This document shows positions 18,109 to 28,352 of a DNA stretch of 52,174 bases, piece after piece. Source of the DNA: Bradyrhizobium genosp. SA-3 (lineage in GTDB: Bacteria; Pseudomonadota; Alphaproteobacteria; Rhizobiales; Xanthobacteraceae); contig NZ_PSRT01000056.1 in the NCBI RefSeq assembly GCF_004212635.1, positions 1 to 52,174 on the forward strand. Direction: 5' to 3'. The position numbers and the translations under genes were made by a program. Every line of letters starts with the position of its first letter. Position 1 is the first letter of the stretch. The notes beneath the pieces are model-generated. The model did not search any database. It was not told the origin of the DNA and saw nothing but the letters and a program-made list of their open reading frames with translations.

Positions 18109-19434
18109 TCAAGTTTCTTTCGCGCAGTCGCGCGGCTGGATCTTCTTCTCCGCGGCATACTTCGCGGACACATCGGCGACGAGCGGCTCGATGAGCGATT
18201 CGTCTGCCGTGTACCAGTCGGAGATTACTTTCCAGGCCTTGCCATCCCACTGCTGAACGCGCCCGTAGCGCGCACCCTCGTGATCGGAGCAGGAAATGCT
18301 GACCGGCTTCAACATCCCCTCAAATCCGAGTTCCTTGATGCGTGCATCGGTGAGGATGAGGTTCTCCAGCCCCCAACGGACCTGCTCGCCCGTCAGCGGT
18401 TTCTTGCCGAACTTTTCCTGCGCCTTCCGGATCGCCTCCACGCCGAGCATGGCGTTGACCATGCCACGGTTGTAGAGAACTTCGCCGACCTTGCCAGATT
18501 CCGTCGAACCTTTGCCTTTCGCGTAGACGTATTTCTCTATGTCAGCATGGACGGGAAATCTGCCAGCACCATGCTGAAGCATCAGTGATTTGTAACCTGT
18601 GGCCTGATCGCCTGCCGGCGTCACGTCGGGCTCTGCGCCCGACCACCAAACACCGATCATCTTCTCGCGCGGATACGCAACGGCCGCCGCTTCCTTGATT
18701 GCCGTGCTGTTCATGACGCCCCAGCCCCAGACCAGGACATAGTCCGGTCGATTCTGGCGGATCGCCAGCCACTGCGACTTCTGCTCGACACCGGGGTGCG
18801 TGACCGGGATCGAGGTGAACGCAAAGCCGTACTTCTGCGCCAGCACCTGCAGCATCGGAATCGGCTCCTTGCCATAGGGGCTGTCGTGATACAGCAGCGA
18901 AATCTTCCTGCCTTTCAGCTTATCGAAGCCACCGAGTTCCTTGGCGACATGCTGGATCGCGATATCCGCCGCCGACCAGTAAGTGCCGAGCAATGGGAAG
19001 TTGTAGGCGAACACCGCGCCGTTCTTGGAATCGGCACGGCCGTACCCCATCGTGATGATTGGGATTTTGTCGGTCGCGGTCTTCTCGGTGAGGGCAAAGG
19101 TGATCCCGGTCGATAGCGGGTTGATGAAGGCCGCGCCGGTCGGCCCCTTGCCCTTGAGGCGCTCGTAGCATTCAACGCCCTTGTCGGTCGCGTAACTGGT
19201 CTCGCATTCTTCGGTCAGAATCTTGACGCCGTTGATACCGCCGTCACGCTCATTGATCAGGTTGTAATAGTCCACAACGCCGTTTGCGTAGGGCGCTCCG
19301 TTCACAGCGTACGGTCCGGTCCGGTAGGACAGAATCGGGATGAACTGCTCGTTTTGCGCTGCGGCCGGTGCACCAAACGCCGCGCCCGACAACGCGGCCG
19401 CCAGTATCAGTACATTGCGTGGAATACTTGCCAT
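18109..19434 (-). CDS. ABC transporter substrate-binding protein, LivK type (island operon)
   Basis: This is a 441-residue periplasmic receptor. The ATG at 19434 (MASIPRNVLILAAALSG) follows GGAGGAG; the frame is open far into livM upstream but that part is not protein-like. The signal peptide ends APAAAQ. The mature part EQFIPILSYRTGPYAVNG is the signature of a LivK subgroup that is often linked to aromatic or carboxylic acid uptake rather than leucine; this is recalled and not verified here. It lies between livM and livF. The synthetase at the head of the operon suggests an acid ligand that is activated with CoA after import (inference). Confidence 0.88.
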   Translation of the reverse strand: MASIPRNVLILAAALSGAAFGAPAAAQNEQFIPILSYRTGPYAVNGAPYANGVVDYYNLINERDGGINGVKILTEECETSYATDKGVECYERLKGKGPTGAAFINPLSTGITFALTEKTATDKIPIITMGYGRADSKNGAVFAYNFPLLGTYWSAADIAIQHVAKELGGFDKLKGRKISLLYHDSPYGKEPIPMLQVLAQKYGFAFTSIPVTHPGVEQKSQWLAIRQNRPDYVLVWGWGVMNSTAIKEAAAVAYPREKMIGVWWSGAEPDVTPAGDQATGYKSLMLQHGAGRFPVHADIEKYVYAKGKGSTESGKVGEVLYNRGMVNAMLGVEAIRKAQEKFGKKPLTGEQVRWGLENLILTDARIKELGFEGMLKPVSISCSDHEGARYGRVQQWDGKAWKVISDWYTADESLIEPLVADVSAKYAAEKKIQPRDCAKET

Positions 19435-19535
19435 GTTGATATTCTCCTCCTTTGAGCCCCTCTTTTTCCGTTCGGGGGATTGTTTCCTTCCTCCTTTGTC
19501 AACAGCCGCCATCCGCTCGAGGCGCGATCGCAACT

Positions 19536-20663
19536 TCAATAGGGAAACGGCCAAAGTCTGAGCTTCTCCTTGCCGATTGATATCAGCCGGGCGAACCCAT
19601 GGGGTTCTTTGATCAGAAGATAGCAGATCAACGACCCAAAGATAATGAACTGCAGGTGAGTGATCGTTTCCGTCGACAGCGGCACGCCGAGCTGGGTTGG
19701 AAGGACGTTCAGCATGATCGGCACAATGAGGATAAACGCCGCCCCGACGAACGGGCCCATGATGGATCCCAGCCCACCAATTATCACCATGAACAAGAGC
19801 TCGAGCGAACGGTCGATCGAGAACGCGAGCGGCTCCCATGAGCCAAGGTAGACGAACGCCCAGAGTGCGCCCGCCACGCCGATGATAAATGAAGAGACCG
19901 CGAAGGCGGTGAGCTTTGCATAGAGTGGCCGGATGCCGATCAGCTCGGCAGCGATATCCATATCGCGAATTGCCATCCATTGTCGGCCAAGGTTGCCGCG
20001 GACGAGATTCTTCGCCAAGACCGCGATCACCGTGACGAAGATCAGGCAGAGCAGATAGCGTTCGATCGGCGTGCGAACGACCACACCGAAGAAATTCAGT
20101 TCCGGCGCATTGACCGACCCTGACGGGGCGTAGTTGGTGAACCACGGCACCCGCAGGAATACCCAGTCGAAGAAGAACTGCGCCGCGAGCGTTGCAACCG
20201 CAAGATAGAGGCCCTTGATCCGCAGACTGGGAATCCCGAACAGGATTCCGACACCCGCCGCCATGAACCCGCCAAGCAGAATGGATGCCAATACGGGCAA
20301 AGGCGGGATCGAAATCGCGAAGCCATGCGAGGTGAGCGGGACATGAACGCCTGTCGCCAGCTTGTAGGCGGAATAGGCGCCAATGGCCATGAACGCACCG
20401 CTGCCGAGCGAGATTTGGCCGCAATAGCCGACGAGAATGTTTGTGCCGATGGCAGCGAGTGCGAGGATCAGGAAGGGTAGCAGAATCGCCCACAGCAGAT
20501 ACTCGCTACCAAACGGCCAGATGTGGAAGCTGGCCAGCACCGGCACCCCAATGAAAGCGATGCCGAGCAAGATCGCGAGCGCAATGCGGTCCTGACGGAT
20601 CGGGAAGATCGCCATATCCTCTGCGTAGGTTGTCTTGAATTGGCCGACCTCACGATAAAGCAA
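19536..20663 (-). CDS. ABC permease, LivM family (island operon)
   Basis: This is a 375-residue membrane protein. I chose the TTG at 20663 (LLYREVGQFKTTYAEDMAIF) since AGGAGC lies six bases upstream and it falls just after the livH stop. The open frame extends to 20762 inside livH. The N-terminal soluble segment REVGQFKTTY is seen in a LivM subgroup. Conserved loops GYCGQISLGSGAFMAIGAYS and LRIKGLYLAVATLAAQF are present, as is the EAA loop IGGLGSIMGPFVGAAF. It pairs with the upstream LivH. Confidence 0.87.
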   Translation of the reverse strand: MLYREVGQFKTTYAEDMAIFPIRQDRIALAILLGIAFIGVPVLASFHIWPFGSEYLLWAILLPFLILALAAIGTNILVGYCGQISLGSGAFMAIGAYSAYKLATGVHVPLTSHGFAISIPPLPVLASILLGGFMAAGVGILFGIPSLRIKGLYLAVATLAAQFFFDWVFLRVPWFTNYAPSGSVNAPELNFFGVVVRTPIERYLLCLIFVTVIAVLAKNLVRGNLGRQWMAIRDMDIAAELIGIRPLYAKLTAFAVSSFIIGVAGALWAFVYLGSWEPLAFSIDRSLELLFMVIIGGLGSIMGPFVGAAFILIVPIMLNVLPTQLGVPLSTETITHLQFIIFGSLICYLLIKEPHGFARLISIGKEKLRLWPFPY

Positions 20664-20677
20664 AGCTAGCTCCTGTC

Positions 20678-21607
20678 TCAGATACGCTCGATGATCCGCT
20701 CGCCGAACAGACCCTGCGGCCGCACAAGCAACACTGTTAACGCCAGCACATAGCCAAACCAATATTCGATACCGCCGCCGATAGATGGCCCGAGGTACAC
20801 CTCTGCGAGCTTCTCACCCGCCCCGACAATGAGCCCGCCGGCGATGGCTCCCGGAATGGAGGTGAGGCCCCCGATGATCAGGACCGGCAGAGCCTTCAGC
20901 GCGAGAAAGGTGATGGAAAATTGCACACCAAGCTTGGTGCCCCACACGGTCGCCGCAACCAGCGCAACGAGACCGGCAACGAGCCAGACCACGAACCAGA
21001 TCCAACTGATTGGAATCCCAACCGAGTGCGCGGCCAAATGGTCATCGGCCACAGCCCTGAGTGCGCGACCGGTCTTGGTACGCTGAAAGAAGATCGCGAG
21101 GCCGGCGACCAGGATGCCTGCGATCAATGCACCCCAGACGTCCAGCTTGTTGATCAGAATTCCACCCGGGAAGAGGCCCTCAAACACGAACCAGGCGTCC
21201 GTCGGGAATAGCCGCAACGGATAAACATCCGATCCGAAGATCATTTCCGCCGCGCCCTCGAGAACGAATGTCACGCCGATGGTGGACATGAACAGCGTGA
21301 GGGCGTCCTGGTTGATGAGGGGTCCGATCACGAACCGCTCGATCAGCCAAGCCGTTGTCGCCATGATCACGCCGGCAAAGCCGATGCCGAGAACGATCGC
21401 AACCCAAAGCGGGAAGCCGTTGGCCACGAGGAGATCGAGCGAGCGAACCAGCGCCAATCCCGCGAGCAATACCATTGCACCCTGGGCAAAATTAAAAACG
21501 CCGGATGCCTTGAAGATCAGCACGAAGCCGAGGGCGACCAGCGAATAGAGCACGCCGGACATCAATCCGCCGATCAGGACCTCGAGAAACTGACCCAATG
21601 CGATCAC
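20678..21607 (-). CDS. ABC permease, LivH family (island operon)
   Basis: This is a 309-residue inner-membrane permease. The GTG at 21607 follows GAGGAGG, nine bases after the livG stop. Key segments are ASGVFNFAQGAMVLLAGLAL, close to the N-terminus, and LIIGGLTSIPGAIAGGLIVG, the EAA loop for ATPase contact. About eight hydrophobic segments are visible. The next gene, livM, starts 15 bases past its stop. Confidence 0.9.
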   Translation of the reverse strand: MIALGQFLEVLIGGLMSGVLYSLVALGFVLIFKASGVFNFAQGAMVLLAGLALVRSLDLLVANGFPLWVAIVLGIGFAGVIMATTAWLIERFVIGPLINQDALTLFMSTIGVTFVLEGAAEMIFGSDVYPLRLFPTDAWFVFEGLFPGGILINKLDVWGALIAGILVAGLAIFFQRTKTGRALRAVADDHLAAHSVGIPISWIWFVVWLVAGLVALVAATVWGTKLGVQFSITFLALKALPVLIIGGLTSIPGAIAGGLIVGAGEKLAEVYLGPSIGGGIEYWFGYVLALTVLLVRPQGLFGERIIERI

Positions 21608-21616
21608 GAATCCTCC

Positions 21617-22398
<782 letters not shown>

Positions 22399-22402
<4 letters not shown>

Positions 22403-24368
22403 GCTGCCTTCCCCAAAGATTCCGCCGAACCAGTGGCCTGCATGTCGCGGATCTTGACACGAGCCGCGATAGTGCCCTTGCGGCCATCCTCAAAAGTGAC
22501 TTCAGTGGCAATGTCGGCCTCATGCGAGCCGTCGTAGAGTGCGGTGACCAGTGGCGCATAGCGCTCGGCAATGAACCGGCGACGCACCTTCTGCGTGCGG
22601 GTCAATTCGCCGTCATCTGCGTCGAGTTCCTTGTGCAAAATGAGAAAGCGACGAATTTGAGCGCCCGCCAGCACCCTTTCCTTGACGAGAGAGTGGTTCA
22701 CCGCGGCAACGTCTTTCGCTACCATCTCATAGACCAGCGGATGCCCGGCAAGCTCCTGATAGGAGCCATAGGCGATATTGTTGCGCTCCGCCCAGTTCGC
22801 GACAGCGACCGGGTCGATGTTGATCATGGCGCAAACAAACTCTCTTGAGTCGCCGAAAGTGATCGCTTCCTTGATATTGGGAAAAACTTCAGTTTGTTCT
22901 CAAGGTACTTCGGCGCAACCATCGTGCCGTCAGCCAGCCAGCCGACGTCCTTCGCCCGATCGATGATCTTTAGATGTCCGGTCTTCTCGTCGAAAAAGCC
23001 CGCATCGCCGGTCTTGACGTAACCGTCGAATGTCATGGTTTCCGCGGTCTTTGCTTGATCCTTGAAATATCCGACGAACATGCCGGGCGAGCGAAATTGC
23101 ACTTCGCCCGATTGCGCAATGCGGATGTCGACGTTCGGGGCCGCCGGACCAACCGTATCGGGGTAGATCTCGCCATCAGGCTGGCACGTCACGTACAGGA
23201 AGGCTTCGGTCTGGCCGTAGAGCTGCTTCAGATTTAGTCCGATCGAGCGGTAGAACGCGAACAAGTCCGGACCGATGGCTTCGCCTGCAGTGTACGCGAC
23301 ACGCACCCGGGACAGGCCGAGAACATTCTTGAGAGGTTCGTAGACCAGCAAGCGCCCGAGCGCATAGAGCAACCGGCCCCGCAGCGGCACCTGTTTTCCG
23401 GTCAACACCTGCTCGCCATACCGGCGCGCCACGTCGAGAAAGTAGTTGAACATTCGACGCTTGACGGGCGCAGCGTCCTCCATGCGGATCATCAGGCGCG
23501 TCAGCATGGCCTCGAAACCACGCGGCGGCGCGAAATAGAAGGTCGGTCCGATCTCGCGCCGATCCTGCTCGATCGTTTCACTACTCTCGGGACAGGCCAT
23601 GCAGAAGCCAGCGACAAGGCCTTGCACATAGTTGAGGTAATGATCGCCCACCCAGGCCAGCGGCAGATATGCGAACACCACGTCGTGGTCGGTCAGTCCG
23701 TCGAACCTGGTGGTGTCCGACGCGGCGTCAATGCAGCCTCGCGTCGACAGCACGACGCCCTTCGACGCGCCGGTCGTTCCCGAGGTGTAGAGGATGACCG
23801 CGATGTCAGAACCATCACCCTGCCGGACGAATTCATCGATCTGTCCACCGAGCGCCGGACCCGCCGTAAGCGCTGCGCGACCGTCCTCGATGACATCGTG
23901 GATTGCGATCAGCCGGCTGTGAGCGTAGCCATCAAGGCCGCGCGACTCGTCATAGAGAATCTTTTGAAGATGCGGCACTCGCTCGGATACGGACAAGACC
24001 TTGTCGACCTGCTCCTGATCCTGTGCTGCAACAAAGCTCGCCTCGGCGTGCGCGAGAACAAAAGCAAGCTCTTCAGCCACTGCGTCCGAGTAAACCGGAA
24101 CCGGAATCGCTCGCAGCGCCTGCGCTGCTATCATGGTCCAATAGAGCTTCGGTCGATTGGAACCTACTACCGCGATCTTGTCTCCTGGCTGCAGTCCAAG
24201 TCGATGCAAGCCCGCGGCGTAAGCCCGAACGATCGCAGCAACCTGGGCCCACGTCCACGTCTGCCAAATGCCAAGATCCTTGTGTCGAAACGCCGGACGC
24301 GTGCCGAACTGCGTCGCATTTCGCAGAAGCAACTTGGGGAACGTATCGAACGATCCGCCATCGGCCAT
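22399..24368 (-). pseudogene. Long-chain-type acyl-CoA synthetase (AMP-forming), frameshifted
   Basis: Two frames give one protein of about 656 residues, normal for the FadD15-like AMP-binding family. Frame 1 (ATG at 24368) has the AMP-binding P-loop LYTSGTTGASKG, then QLYGQTEAF and GYVKTGDAGFFDEKTGH with the ATP-binding Asp. It then derails after KLKFFP. The other frame continues NIKEAITFGDSREFVCAMINID, the expected C-terminal domain, and ends at 22399. One missing base in the GGGAAAAA run at 22879-22886 explains the break. It would activate a carboxylic acid with CoA. It heads the operon synthetase-livG-livH-livM-receptor-livF. Confidence 0.8.
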
Positions 24369-24733
24369 GTCGCTCTTGATCCCAAAAACCGACGCGTTGG
24401 TTCGCGCCTGCTTATGGTGACGCCGCGCCCTTTATGGGAAGCAGCCATGCGAACGCCGCACGTTCCAACATTACAACGGTTCGAAAGTCCTACAAGTCCC
24501 GGTTTGCCGGGCCGAGATTGTTGTGGCCGTCCGCGCGGTGGGTCATTGAGGGGGCCGCCTGCCAATAGCCGATTGCGGTATTGACGGCTAAACTCGAGCG
24601 TCCAGATTTATGTTGCGTTGCGATATTGAAGCTGCGCTCCAATCCGACAAGGGAAAATCCTATTGCGAGTTCAACGCAGGTTTGACGACCTTCTTGTCGG
24701 AAGGGACATTGATCTTCCAAGTAAATCGCACGC
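24369..24733. other. Gene-free stretch upstream of the island liv operon
   Basis: These 365 bases should carry the operon promoter on the minus strand. I find no integrase or excisionase remnant and no clear ORF. Confidence 0.4.
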
Positions 24734-24781
24734 CTCTTAATCAGCGGGTCCCAGGTTCGAGCCCTGGTGCGCCCACCAAGC
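24734..24781 (+). repeat. attR-like direct repeat: partial tRNA-Lys copy
   Basis: An exact 48-base copy of 16983-17030, from the tRNA anticodon loop through CCA plus AGC. The 5' half of the tRNA is absent, so this is not a functional tRNA gene. It marks the far end of the proposed island. Confidence 0.85.
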
Positions 24782-25181
24782 AAAAAGTCATTGTTTCCAA
24801 CACCTTCGCGAGATGGTGGCCGAGACAAAACGGCTCTCGTACGACGGTTTTTGTGGTGGACGTCGCACGGGCAGATTGCTGTGTGACTTTTCCTTGCTGT
24901 ATCTTCACCCCATTCGATACAGCGCGCAGATCCGATGGTACCGGTCGATGATGTGCTCGTCGTAGAATGGGTTATTAGGGCGAGCAAAACGGACAATCTG
25001 TTCTGCCCGTCGCCGTAGGCTACCGCTTGCTGCAGCACCAGAGCCGGATGTTAGGGTCGGGGTTCGACACGCTCCCCCGCCATTACGGCCCACGAATGCT
25101 CGAGCAAGAAACACAACATTTCACTGGTGGCGTCCGGTCCTCGCGGTCAGTGTAAGAGCCAGCAGGGCTGCCTTCCGAGGA
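24782..25181. other. Gene-free stretch beyond the tRNA fragment
   Basis: There is no confident gene in these 400 bases. A minus-strand frame around 24908-25010 reads AEQIVRFARPNNPFYDEHI, faintly like the start of phenylacetate-CoA ligase-type proteins, but it is too short to call. It may be a decayed island margin. Confidence 0.35.
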
Positions 25182-26456
25182 TCAGGCTCCGGATAGGACG
25201 GCGATTGCACGATTGAGTTGAGGATCACTACGATCCACGGAGGCCGAGTCAGCTTCGACCTCGATCGTGGGTGCGACGCCAACGCCTTCCAGCCGCTCGC
25301 CGTCCACCTGCACGTCCGCGACCGCGAGCAACAGCAAGCCCCCGCCAATGAGGAATGCCGTCGCAGCGAGCACAGCTCCCTCGGTCCGGCTACCGATGAC
25401 CTCGCCGAGCCGATATTTCTTGAAGCCGTAGGCAAGGATCTCCTTGCCGCTGCGGGTGCCACTGTTGATCAGCATGGCGACAGGCTTGCGCCACTTCACG
25501 TTATCGAGCTGGCTGGCGCCATTGCGATCAGTGACCTGCATCGTCGGCGCTCGCGTGTTAAACAAATCAAGATATTCGGGAATCGCGCCGCCCCAGCCAT
25601 CTCGCAGGTCCCAGATCAGGGCATCGGCGTCGTTCAGCGGACTCTGCGATAGAAGATGCTCGAGTGTCCGCTGATACACGGAGCCAGCGTAGCACCAGAC
25701 ATGAACATAGCCGATCCTTCGGCCGTTGGCCGGTATCATACGAGCACTGGCCTTCAAGCCGTCCAAGAACATTTTGTTGGGCTCAATTTCGGCCGGGGTA
25801 ACCGATATTTGCATAAACGCGCCGGCACGACGCAGGCCCAGCACGACTTCCTTGCCAACCTTGCCACGAAACGACTGTACCGGCTGAAACGGCGCACCAT
25901 CGGCGAACACGATCACATCGCCAGCGAGCAGGCCGGCTTGTTGCGCCGGCGTGCCTTCTATAACACCGGTCATCATGCTGCGACCCTGCATGTCGAGACG
26001 CGAGAGGACGCCTATGCCAGGATAGGAGATACGGCCACTCGGAAACGCGCGTTCCAGTCCGCGGCGCCTTAGCGCGCCGGCAAAGATATCGGAAAGCTGG
26101 TAGTACTCTGGTTCGTATGGTGTGTAGTAGCGGGTGTGCGAAGCATGCAGCTCGGAGAGCATGCTATTAATGACGCTGGCCAGCGCCTGTTCGGAACTCG
26201 CCTGTACGGCGTCAGGCAAGTAACGTTCCCGGACCGCCGACCAATCGAGCCCGTGTAGGTGCGGATCGTAGAACCGATCTCGCACGGTCCGCCATACCTC
26301 CTCGAACGCGGTGGAGGTGGCCGGGGATGTGGCCGAATCCGCTGCTTCTCGCTGCTCGGCCCACAAAACCGTTGGAGCCAGGGCTGATGCCGCAGCCATT
26401 GACGTTAGCCGCAAAAAGTGGCGGCGCGACGGTGCTGAATTGATTGCCCTCTTCAT
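25182..26456 (-). CDS. S41-family peptidase-like protein with PDZ domain, Tat-exported
   Basis: This 424-residue protein starts at 26456 with a twin-arginine signal (SRRHFLRLTSMAAASALAP). A helical N-terminal part is followed by a PDZ-like domain (about 140-225; TGVIEGTPAQQAGLLAGDVI). The S41 catalytic core follows (about 245-400) with YVHVWCYAGS, ALIWDLRDGWGG and INSGTRSGKEIL, where Ser336 is the likely nucleophile. The C-terminal-processing proteases have a Lys in a GKG context after this; here the matching stretch is GSRTEGAVLA with no Lys. It may use another general base or be inactive. The substrate is unknown and the gene is not in an obvious operon. Confidence 0.82.
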   Translation of the reverse strand: MKRAINSAPSRRHFLRLTSMAAASALAPTVLWAEQREAADSATSPATSTAFEEVWRTVRDRFYDPHLHGLDWSAVRERYLPDAVQASSEQALASVINSMLSELHASHTRYYTPYEPEYYQLSDIFAGALRRRGLERAFPSGRISYPGIGVLSRLDMQGRSMMTGVIEGTPAQQAGLLAGDVIVFADGAPFQPVQSFRGKVGKEVVLGLRRAGAFMQISVTPAEIEPNKMFLDGLKASARMIPANGRRIGYVHVWCYAGSVYQRTLEHLLSQSPLNDADALIWDLRDGWGGAIPEYLDLFNTRAPTMQVTDRNGASQLDNVKWRKPVAMLINSGTRSGKEILAYGFKKYRLGEVIGSRTEGAVLAATAFLIGGGLLLLAVADVQVDGERLEGVGVAPTIEVEADSASVDRSDPQLNRAIAVLSGA

Positions 26457-26607
26457 CGTGCAACCTGCGGCGATTGAGCTCGTCGCTGCGCATCAGCTTG
26501 CCCGTTGGACATGTGGCCGATCATGCGGCCTCCTCGGTTTTTCTTTGGCGGGTTGCGCCAAGAAGGAATAGCTTTCGATCTGAGCAGCGTCGGCCAAACC
26601 AAGCAGC

Positions 26608-26835
26608 CTATTCAGAGGAAAGTCCAAGTTCTTTGATGGCGATCTTGGATATCTCGGTCGGATCGCGAACACGAGTCGCGCCGATCTCAATCACCTTTCT
26701 CGCGAGCATTTCGGCAAGTGGATCGCCACGGTCGACCAAGCTCAGTGATCGCAGCGCGTGATTGAACGCGCGTGTCAAAATCTCAATTTCGTCCGGCTCC
26801 AGCTTGCTGTCTCGCAGCAGGCGCCTTATTGGCAT
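26608..26835 (-). CDS. Conserved small hypothetical protein
   Basis: This is a 75-residue, mostly helical, soluble protein (MPIRRLLRDSKLEPDEIEIL). It looks like a short protein seen often in Bradyrhizobium and Rhodopseudomonas genomes, of unknown function (recalled). There are no Cys, no membrane helix and no signal peptide. The acidic and amphipathic pattern fits a small helical bundle. The start is the first ATG; no strong ribosome site is visible. Confidence 0.65.
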   Translation of the reverse strand: MPIRRLLRDSKLEPDEIEILTRAFNHALRSLSLVDRGDPLAEMLARKVIEIGATRVRDPTEISKIAIKELGLSSE

Positions 26836-27241
26836 CGCTTAATACCCATTGCCCGTGCGGAATTGTAGCACAGGAACTTTGGCTCGTGGCCGGAAATTAC
26901 GTTCCGTAGACGCCGGCCAACCAGGCTTCGGGGTGTTGATTAGGCAGCGAAAGACGCGCTCTTCGCAGTTTCCCGGCCATATCCTTCGCGATGTAAGTTG
27001 GCGCTTTGCGGCCCCAGTCGGTTGGCCCCGAGCTGGGGCCATTGCATCTGGCCCTTACGACCACTTTCGACGCCCTCCAAGGTGGTGCCTGTGGGGCGGT
27101 GAGAAAATGAGAATTGATGACCATCCCGGTCAATGCACCTTGAGGTAGAGGACAGTTTCGTCTTCCTCTACCTAGCCCGGTTGCGCGCAAGGAACACATC
27201 CAAGTCGCAATGCGTTTCCACGTCAGGGGTGGAGATCCATC
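26836..27241. other. Mostly gene-free stretch with a stress-type promoter at its end
   Basis: A plus-strand frame from 26849 has no protein-like character and I reject it. The only feature I support is the promoter at 27191-27216. Confidence 0.5.
27191..27216 (+). promoter_or_regulatory. EcfG-type general stress promoter (GGAAC-N17-CGTT)
   Basis: GGAAC at 27191-27195 and CGTT at 27213-27216 match the alphaproteobacterial EcfG consensus exactly. The start codon of the small membrane gene is 26 bases further on. Confidence 0.7.
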
Positions 27242-27448
27242 ATGAGTAACGAATGGAGTAGCCACCGTACCGTCATCGTACTTTTCGCGATTTTGATAAT
27301 CGCAACAGTCGCGGCATTCGTGGCGACGCTTGCACAGGTCGACACAAGGACGGCCAACAACGAGACCCCGCCCGGTACGACGGGCCTAGCTAAGCCACAC
27401 GCGCCACTCGACCGCGCACCAGGCCAGCCGGTGGTAGGCAACGAGTAG
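27242..27448 (+). CDS. Small single-pass membrane protein
   Basis: This is a 68-residue protein with one membrane helix (TVIVLFAILIIATVAAFVA) after a short polar N-terminus. The tail is Pro- and Thr-rich and probably periplasmic. The ATG follows GGGGTGGAG. It is directly behind a consensus EcfG promoter, so it is probably made under general stress. A hairpin overlaps the stop codon. Function unknown. Confidence 0.65.
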   Translation: MSNEWSSHRTVIVLFAILIIATVAAFVATLAQVDTRTANNETPPGTTGLAKPHAPLDRAPGQPVVGNE

Positions 27449-27469
27449 CCACCTTCTACAGAAGGTGGC
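27448..27469 (+). terminator. Hairpin at the stop of the small membrane gene
   Basis: GCCACCTTCT / AGAAGGTGGC is a perfect 10-bp stem with a 2-base loop. There is no T-run, so it may protect the RNA or only weakly terminate. Confidence 0.45.
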
Positions 27470-27556
27470 CCGGGGCGTGCGGAACTTTGCATGATCTATT
27501 CGATTGTCAAACAGGCACCATCATGGCCGAAGCCGATAAGCTTCGATTGAACTTTC

Positions 27557-28348
27557 ATGGCGAAGGAAATCAGACCGGTCACTGGATCTATAGAGACGAT
27601 CGATGCAGCCGCTGAGCCGACCGTGCCATCGGCCCGCGCCGAGCTATTTTACACCCAGGCCTTGCGCGAGCTCGCGAAGCTAGATCTTCCGTTTCTATTG
27701 GCCGGCACATATGCGCTAAGCGCCTATACCGGCGTGGCGCGCGCGACCAAAGATCTCGATATCGTGTGCAAGCCGACTGATTATCCCCGTGTTCTCCACC
27801 ACTTCCGGAACCTCGGATACACCGTCGAAATCGAGGACGAACGCTGGCTCGGCAAAGTCTTCCAGGACGAGGACTTTTTCGATGTGATCTTCGCGTTCTG
27901 GCATGGAATGGCTCCCGTGACCGACCAATGGTTCGAATCCGCACCGCGCATCGAGGTGTTCGGCACGCCGATGCGCATCATTGCCCCGACGGAGTTGATC
28001 TGGTCCAAGGCCTTCGTCCAGCTGCGGCACCGTTACGACGGCGCGGATATCGTGCATCTCATTCTCAAGCAGCACGATCAGATCGACTGGCGGCGCCTGC
28101 TTGCCCACATGGAGTTGTATTGGGAGGTGCTTCTGGCGCATCTACTCAACTTCCGCTGGGCCTATCCGAGCGAGCGCGATTGCGTGCCGCGTTGGCTGAT
28201 GGACGAACTGGTCGCCCGCCTGAAGACACAGTTAGAGCTTCCTCCTCCGCGCGTGAAGATATGTCGGGGGCGCCTGTTTTCGCAGGTCGATTATGAGCAG
28301 GCCATTGAGGAATGGGGTTTTGTCGACGCAGACGAGGATAGTGAGTAG
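27557..28348 (+). CDS. Nucleotidyltransferase-fold protein (AbiEii/MNT-like)
   Basis: This 263-residue protein has a polymerase-beta-type nucleotidyltransferase core. The segment LAGTYALSAYTG followed by TKDLDIV (about residues 55-75) gives the G-x(n)-DLD pattern that holds the two metal-binding aspartates. The family transfers an NMP to a protein, RNA or small molecule and includes the toxins of AbiEii/MNT systems. A helical C-terminal half (LLAHMELYWEVLLAHLLNFR) probably binds the target. Four bases separate it from the phosphoesterase gene, so they form an operon. It could be a writer paired with an eraser. The target is unknown. Confidence 0.75.
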   Translation: MAKEIRPVTGSIETIDAAAEPTVPSARAELFYTQALRELAKLDLPFLLAGTYALSAYTGVARATKDLDIVCKPTDYPRVLHHFRNLGYTVEIEDERWLGKVFQDEDFFDVIFAFWHGMAPVTDQWFESAPRIEVFGTPMRIIAPTELIWSKAFVQLRHRYDGADIVHLILKQHDQIDWRRLLAHMELYWEVLLAHLLNFRWAYPSERDCVPRWLMDELVARLKTQLELPPPRVKICRGRLFSQVDYEQAIEEWGFVDADEDSE

Positions 28349-28352
28349 CGCG

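Noticed and set aside
19435..20493. Open frame that would extend the island LivK protein by about 350 residues
   Set aside because: This stretch is antisense-frame shadow of livM. The signal peptide and ribosome site at 19434 define the start.
24905..25114. Minus-strand frame faintly like the start of a CoA ligase
   Set aside because: The similarity covers fewer than 30 residues and no downstream domain follows.
26849..27148. 99-codon plus-strand frame
   Set aside because: Biased, Arg/Gly/Pro-rich composition without any recognisable domain, and no ribosome site; likely a shadow or non-coding.
27481..27506. EcfG-like match before the nucleotidyltransferase gene
   Set aside because: The -35 is good, but the -10 reads ATTG or CGATT. 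The gene may instead be read from the promoter at 27191.
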